Shown here piece by piece: positions 28,755 through 32,338 of a stretch of DNA of 32,338 nucleotides. The notes beneath the pieces were generated by a model that saw only the letters and a list, made by a program, of their open reading frames with translations, made no database searches and had not been told where the DNA came from. The number at the start of each line of letters is the position of its first letter. Position 1 is the first letter of the stretch. The DNA is from a virus. Where the stretch lies: positions 1 to 32,338 of IMG/VR virus record IMGVR_UViG_3300032562_000113. One strand, written 5' to 3'. The translations under genes were made by a program, and so were the position numbers.

Positions 28755-30535
28755 TGTTACGTGATTATCAACAGACCAGCCACGACGCGATTATATCGTG
28801 GATCCGCAAGACGACTGAGCCTTGCATGATCGAGGCCGCTACGGGCGCAGGCAAAAGCCACATCATTGCGGCATTGGCGCAGACGATCCACGAGATGTCG
28901 AAGGGCAAGCGCATCCTATGCTTGGCACCGAGCGCCGAGCTTGTGATCCAGAACAGCGAGAAGTACGCGCTTACGGGCAACCCGTATTCAATTTTCTCGG
29001 CCAGTGCGGGGGCGAAGTCTCTGCAGCATCCGGTGGTGTTTGCTACGCCTATTACGGTCCACAACCGGATCAGAAAATTTGGCAATCAGTTCGCCATGGT
29101 GATCATCGACGAGTGCCACGGGATCACGCCGACGATTAAGAAGATCATCTGGGCTATGCGGGAGGAGAACCCAAACCTCCGCGTGGTTGGCATGACAGCG
29201 ACGCCTTATAGGATGGGGTCGGGTTACATCTTCGCACAATGGGCGGATGGCAAGCCAGTGCCTGAGCACGAGGCAGATGAGCCTTACTTTGCCGCCTGCG
29301 TTGATCAAATTACTGCTCGGCAGCTGATCGCCCGTGGATACCTTACAAAGCCTGTTGTGGGGCAGATCCACGCCGAAAGCTACCACACGTTGGATATGAA
29401 GTTGAACAGCCGCGGCCAGTTTGACGCGGCCGATGTCGATCGTGCGTATGTGGGGCTGGGCAGAACAACGTCGGACATCATCGCAGACGTGGTCGCACAA
29501 GCCAGAGACAGGCAAGGGGTGATGATCTTTGCCGCGACGGTGCAACATGCCTACGAGTGCTTCGCTAGCCTGCCACAGGAGCTTTCTGCGATCGTGACGG
29601 GCGAGACGCCGAGAGAAGAACGCGCGGACATCATAGCTTGTTTTAAAGCCCGCGAAATCAAGTACATTGTAAACGTGTCGGTGCTGACGACTGGGTTTGA
29701 CGCGCCGCATGTGGATCTGATTGCGATGCTACGCGCGACGGAATCGGTCGGTTTACTGCAGCAAATTATTGGACGCGGCTTACGGGTCAGCGAGGGGAAG
29801 GACGATTGCTTGATCCTCGACTATGCCGAAAACATCGAGCGGCATTGCCCAGATGGCGACGTGTTTGACCCGACCATCAAGACAGCCAAAAGCAAAGAAG
29901 AAGCCATTTACGTTAAATGCACTTGTCCAACATGCGAGGCGGAAAATGAGTTCAAGGCAAGACCAAACGACACGGGATACAACATATCACCTAGTGGGTA
30001 CTTTTGTGATCTCGACGGGAACTTGATACCGTCAGAATACGGGGATGTTCCGGCGCACTACGGCAGAAGATGCGGAAGTAAAGTATTGATTGCAGGGCAG
30101 CTCGTCCAATGTGCGTATCGATGGACAGCAAAGCAGTGCCCGCACTGTGAGGCTGACAACGACATAGCGGCTAGGTATTGCGCCGAATGTAAGGGCGAGA
30201 TCGTCGACCCGAACGAGAAGCTTCGTGCTGCGTTTAATGAGAAGAAGGGCGACCCTACGAGGCGTCAAACGGATAAGGTGCTGAACTGGGAAGTTGCTAG
30301 TACGATTAGCCAGTCTGGCCGCGAATGTTGGCGCATCAACGTGACAACGCCTTACAGGACGTTTGCGTTCTGGGTGTTCAAGGCACCGACGTGGTCGTCT
30401 GGCTTCACGGACAGGGCTGCGTTTCTGGGGCTAGGCGGCAAGCCACCTGAGACGATCACGTACCAGAAAGATCCTAATACAAAGTTTTATAAGGTTCATG
30501 CTTACAATCGGAGGGCAGATGAAATTCCCCAGTGA
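28754..30535 (+). CDS. DECH-box superfamily 2 helicase with zinc-ribbon tail
   Basis: 593 residues. Motif I ATGAGKS at 29-35, motif II DECH at 119-122, motif III TATP at 148-151, and motif VI QIIGRGLR at 337-344, the complete SF2 core. Residues about 388-480 hold a cysteine-rich insertion: CTCPTC (389-394), C440, C453, CPHC (462-465) and CAEC (476-479), resembling one or two zinc ribbons. The C-terminal 100 residues (TPYRTFAFWVFKAPTW) are a separate small domain. Similar phage helicases remodel replication or recombination intermediates. Overlaps the VRR-NUC gene start by 17 bases. Confidence 0.87.
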   Translation: MLRDYQQTSHDAIISWIRKTTEPCMIEAATGAGKSHIIAALAQTIHEMSKGKRILCLAPSAELVIQNSEKYALTGNPYSIFSASAGAKSLQHPVVFATPITVHNRIRKFGNQFAMVIIDECHGITPTIKKIIWAMREENPNLRVVGMTATPYRMGSGYIFAQWADGKPVPEHEADEPYFAACVDQITARQLIARGYLTKPVVGQIHAESYHTLDMKLNSRGQFDAADVDRAYVGLGRTTSDIIADVVAQARDRQGVMIFAATVQHAYECFASLPQELSAIVTGETPREERADIIACFKAREIKYIVNVSVLTTGFDAPHVDLIAMLRATESVGLLQQIIGRGLRVSEGKDDCLILDYAENIERHCPDGDVFDPTIKTAKSKEEAIYVKCTCPTCEAENEFKARPNDTGYNISPSGYFCDLDGNLIPSEYGDVPAHYGRRCGSKVLIAGQLVQCAYRWTAKQCPHCEADNDIAARYCAECKGEIVDPNEKLRAAFNEKKGDPTRRQTDKVLNWEVASTISQSGRECWRINVTTPYRTFAFWVFKAPTWSSGFTDRAAFLGLGGKPPETITYQKDPNTKFYKVHAYNRRADEIPQ

Positions 30536-30932
30536 TATTCCAGTTTATGGCGACCAATTGTATCGCGGCGAATGTCCGAGCGAGACGCTTGAGCAGGTGA
30601 CGTTCTTCTCGAGGCTGCGAACTTGGTACGGTGATTCGTATGGATTAATCGCGCTTCACCCGCGCAACGAAGGGCAACGGACATGGTCGAAGGCGGCGTT
30701 TGAGCGGGCCGAGGGCATGACCAAAGGCGCGGCCGATATTATAATACCGGGGTCCCCTTCGTTCGTTTGTGAGATCAAACGTCGAGATCATACGAAATCT
30801 AAATGGCAAGATGGACAGCAGGAGTATCTTCATGTCGCGAAAGAAAAAGGCGCATTCGTCTGCGTCGCGCTCGGGGCAGACGCAGCTATCGATGCTTTCG
30901 CAGACTATCTGGCCGAACGCGGTGAGACCTAG
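30519..30932 (+). CDS. VRR-NUC domain nuclease
   Basis: 137 residues from MKFPSDIPVY (ribosome site GGAGGGCAG); an upstream in-frame start lies further inside the helicase gene. Core: KGAADIIIPG (D73), FVCEIKRRD (E85, K87) and QDGQQEYL (Q100), the D / ExK / Q pattern of VRR-NUC nucleases, which act on branched DNA. Stand-alone phage forms sit beside a SNF2- or DEAD-type helicase, as here. The role is likely branched-intermediate resolution. Confidence 0.85.
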   Translation: MKFPSDIPVYGDQLYRGECPSETLEQVTFFSRLRTWYGDSYGLIALHPRNEGQRTWSKAAFERAEGMTKGAADIIIPGSPSFVCEIKRRDHTKSKWQDGQQEYLHVAKEKGAFVCVALGADAAIDAFADYLAERGET

Positions 30933-30951
30933 CAGGGGGATCGATGCCGTA

Positions 30952-31149
30952 ATGAATGGTAAAGAGAGGTTAGAAGATCAGCATCCATCCATACAATCCT
31001 GTTGCACGTTCTACATTTACCGAGAAGCAAAAAGAATCATGCGTCATAAGGCAAAAATTGATAGAATTGACGCCTTGAATAAGGTGCCTGAGCTGCTTCG
31101 TCCGCACGTAAAAAAGGAGGTTGAAAGATTATGGTTGTTAGACAAGTAG
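30952..31149 (+). CDS. Small helical protein, unknown
   Basis: 65 residues from MNGKERLEDQHPSIQ. Core FYIYREAKRIMRHKAKIDRI then KVPELLRPHVKKEVERLWLL: a short arginine/lysine-rich helical protein of a type often found after phage VRR-NUC genes. The start is uncertain: an ATG at 30832 in the same frame has a better ribosome site (GGAGTATCTTC) but overlaps the nuclease gene by 101 bases. Confidence 0.55.
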   Translation: MNGKERLEDQHPSIQSCCTFYIYREAKRIMRHKAKIDRIDALNKVPELLRPHVKKEVERLWLLDK

Positions 31150-31241
31150 CTGAATTTATTGCATTTTTTTGGGCTATAGGGATCATTGGGTATATAATAA
31201 GAATTATTATGCTTGTTGTTAAAAAGCCAGTTGACGGGTAA
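31131..31241 (+). CDS. 36-residue membrane microprotein
   Basis: MVVRQVAEFIAFFWAIGIIG, then YIIRIIMLVVKKPVDG. Two hydrophobic stretches or one long segment across residues 8-30, with positive ends; likely single-pass. AAGGAGG lies ten bases upstream, within the previous gene. Unknown function. Confidence 0.55.
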   Translation: MVVRQVAEFIAFFWAIGIIGYIIRIIMLVVKKPVDG

Positions 31242-31311
31242 AATTTTATCCGCTATACAATGTTCATCAGCGCGGTGCTGATTAGATTTTAGATGTAGAT
31301 GGAGATTTCAA
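31242..31311 (+). promoter_or_regulatory. Intergenic hairpin and leader
   Basis: ATCAGC (31266-31271) / GCTGAT (31277-31282) gives a 6-bp stem with a 5-base loop followed by TAGATTTTAG; a weak terminator or processing site. The stretch ends in GTAGATGGAGATTTCAA, the same leader wording used by several minus-strand genes. Confidence 0.4.
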
Positions 31312-31608
31312 ATGTCAAACCGTTCCCTCGCCGACCAGTACGCCGACCAAGACTTCGCAGAAAAAGCTGCCGCAGATGCCAAGAAAGTTCTCAAGGCTCA
31401 GATCATTGAGCTTGGCACAGAGTTGGTCGATGGCGACCAGTACGACGTTAAGGTATCATTGTCTCAGCGTTCAGTAATGGACTTCGACAAATTATTTGCC
31501 ACCTACGGCATAACCGAAGAGCAGTTCAAGCTGTTCTCGGCATGCACCAAAGAAGGCAAGTGTTTCGAGGTTCTCAAGGTTGTACCAAAGAAAGGATCCA
31601 CAGAATGA
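31312..31608 (+). CDS. Hypothetical protein
   Basis: 98 residues: SLADQYADQDFAEKAAADAK, then LKAQIIELGTELVDGDQYDV, then a helical end ITEEQFKLFSACTKEGKC and a beta end FEVLKVVPKKG. Soluble alpha/beta. Starts after GGAGATTTCAA; the stop overlaps the next ATG (ATGA). I recognise the layout from other phage proteins, but not a function. Confidence 0.7.
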   Translation: MSNRSLADQYADQDFAEKAAADAKKVLKAQIIELGTELVDGDQYDVKVSLSQRSVMDFDKLFATYGITEEQFKLFSACTKEGKCFEVLKVVPKKGSTE

Positions 31609-31892
31609 CCCTACCGACCATCATGTCGGTCGTTAATTACAAGAAGCTTAATTCATCGACGAAAATTCTTTGGATTAAGCTTTTTGACCTATACGGCTAT
31701 AAATCGTTTTCGGGCGCGTATGAAGAAATGGCAGATGAAGTTACCAGTAGGCGCTGGACTGTACGAGCTCAAATATGGAAGCTTCAAGAAGTCAACGCCA
31801 TTGATGTTACATCCTATTATGAGAAAGGTGCCGTAGGACAAGTAGGAAACACATATCGTCTTATAAATCCCAAGGATTGGAAAAATGCCTAA
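31605..31892 (+). CDS. Winged-helix-like protein
   Basis: 95 residues from MTLPTIMSVVNYKKL; an earlier in-frame ATG lies inside the upstream gene in a shadow frame. Pattern TKILWIKLFDLYGYKSF, then YEEMADEVTSRRWTVRAQIWKLQEVNAI and a C-terminal wing GQVGNTYRLIN resembles the winged-helix of phage replication or transcription proteins (helix 'E.AD.....RWTV...I.KLQE'). DNA binding is inferred from the fold-like pattern only. Confidence 0.55.
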   Translation: MTLPTIMSVVNYKKLNSSTKILWIKLFDLYGYKSFSGAYEEMADEVTSRRWTVRAQIWKLQEVNAIDVTSYYEKGAVGQVGNTYRLINPKDWKNA

Positions 31893-32274
31893 CATGTTAG
31901 ATTATGAGCGCCTTGTGCGCCAGAATGCAGATCTCCGCGTCGAAAACGCGAAGTTAAAAGGAAATTATAAAGTTCAAGGAAGGGATGAAGAAAGATGGAA
32001 TTGGATAGAGAGGCAACCATTGACTGGAGCGAAGAAGGAGGAACTTCGCCTTCGTTTAGTGATACGAGATTGGGAGGAGCGGTACGACATCTTGTCGGAG
32101 CTTTACGCCCAGCGAGAACTGAGCCCGACAGCGGAATGGCACCAAGTGAAGATGGATCGGGAGGCTCGTCAGAGGCTTCAAACGGAAATGGCGTCACGCC
32201 GTCAATATCGAGCATATTGGCTGCAGCTGATCGTCGACAAATTGAAGATCTTAACAAAATGGAGAGTAAAATAA
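31885..32274 (+). CDS. Hypothetical coiled-coil protein
   Basis: 129 residues. MLDYERLVRQNADLRVENAKL is a coiled coil, followed by charged helices (EERWNWIERQPL, EARQRLQTEMASRRQYRAYW) with a Trp/Arg-rich C-terminus. Overlaps the upstream gene by 8 bases and the downstream gene by TAATG. No known family. Confidence 0.65.
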   Translation: MPNMLDYERLVRQNADLRVENAKLKGNYKVQGRDEERWNWIERQPLTGAKKEELRLRLVIRDWEERYDILSELYAQRELSPTAEWHQVKMDREARQRLQTEMASRRQYRAYWLQLIVDKLKILTKWRVK

Positions 32275-32338
32275 TGTTAGTTAATAATCGTGAAAAAACC
32301 CATGGCAATTACCGCGATAACGCAACCATGAGCCAAGG
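32274..32338 (+). CDS. Partial gene at the right edge
   Basis: Starts MLVNNREKTHGNYRDNATMSQ and runs off the window. GGAGAGTAAAATA precedes the ATG, which overlaps the upstream stop (TAATG). 'NREKTHG.Y...A..SQ' resembles the beginning of a short phage family I associate with nucleotide-metabolism-type helical proteins, but too little is visible for a firm call. Confidence 0.55.
   Translation, partial: MLVNNREKTHGNYRDNATMSQ

Noticed and set aside
28988-29710. 240-codon minus-strand frame opposite the helicase
   Set aside because: Helicase motifs on the plus strand are complete and in order; the minus frame has no start signal.

Overview
The window is a piece of a tailed double-stranded DNA phage (Caudoviricetes) genome or prophage. 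The evidence is a contiguous head-packaging block (small and large terminase, portal, scaffold-like protein, major capsid protein), a phage replication/recombination block, and many very short overlapping genes. A regulator-like gene carries an RNA polymerase alpha C-terminal domain whose wording ([24 protein letters not shown]) is closest to the alphaproteobacterial RpoA sequences I know. An alphaproteobacterial host is therefore my best inference, not a demonstrated fact. There is no integrase, tRNA or lysis gene in the window, so lifestyle is undecided.

Layout. Positions 1-14727 (minus strand, read right to left): terminase small subunit, two small genes, TerL, P22-like portal, a 57-residue gene, a GP88-like protein, an 88-residue gene, a protein with two ADP-ribosyltransferase-like domains, a long KGGK/KGGR-motif protein, a small gene, a GroES-like co-chaperonin, a scaffold-like protein, a small protein, then (after a terminator) a capsid-associated protein, the major capsid protein and a partial gene. 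Positions 14728-15138: AT-rich noncoding DNA closed by a minus-strand terminator. Positions 15271-23723 (minus): about thirty-five small accessory genes. The middle of this block (18378-21690) is an array of tiny genes joined by one recurring junction that is at once the C-terminal KEGE codons, a Shine-Dalgarno site and the stop/start overlap. Several members are duplicated, permuted or chimeric. Positions 23726-26185 (minus): a primase-polymerase/helicase and an HTH repressor-like gene. Positions 26186-26273: divergent control region. Positions 26274-32338 (plus): Sak4-like ATPase, DUF669-type ssDNA-binding protein, terminator, YqaJ exonuclease, adenine-methyltransferase-like protein, DECH helicase with zinc-ribbon tail, VRR-NUC nuclease, and small genes including a winged-helix protein.

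How it works together (inference): the HTH protein and the inverted repeat between it and the Sak4 gene look like an early switch with divergent TTGACA boxes. Rightward transcription would make recombination and processing enzymes. Leftward transcription would make the primase-helicase and then the small-gene array. The AT-rich gap would hold the late promoter for packaging and capsid genes. The co-chaperonin probably serves capsid folding. The tandem ADP-ribosyltransferase and KGG-motif proteins lie among structural genes and are candidates for virion-carried or late host-modifying proteins.

Most of the strongest unusual signals are in the small-gene array (modular, recombining, translationally coupled), the alpha-CTD mimic with a possible +1 frameshift extension, and the shared KGG motif in three neighbouring late proteins. 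All identifications come from reading sequence motifs; no database search was run.
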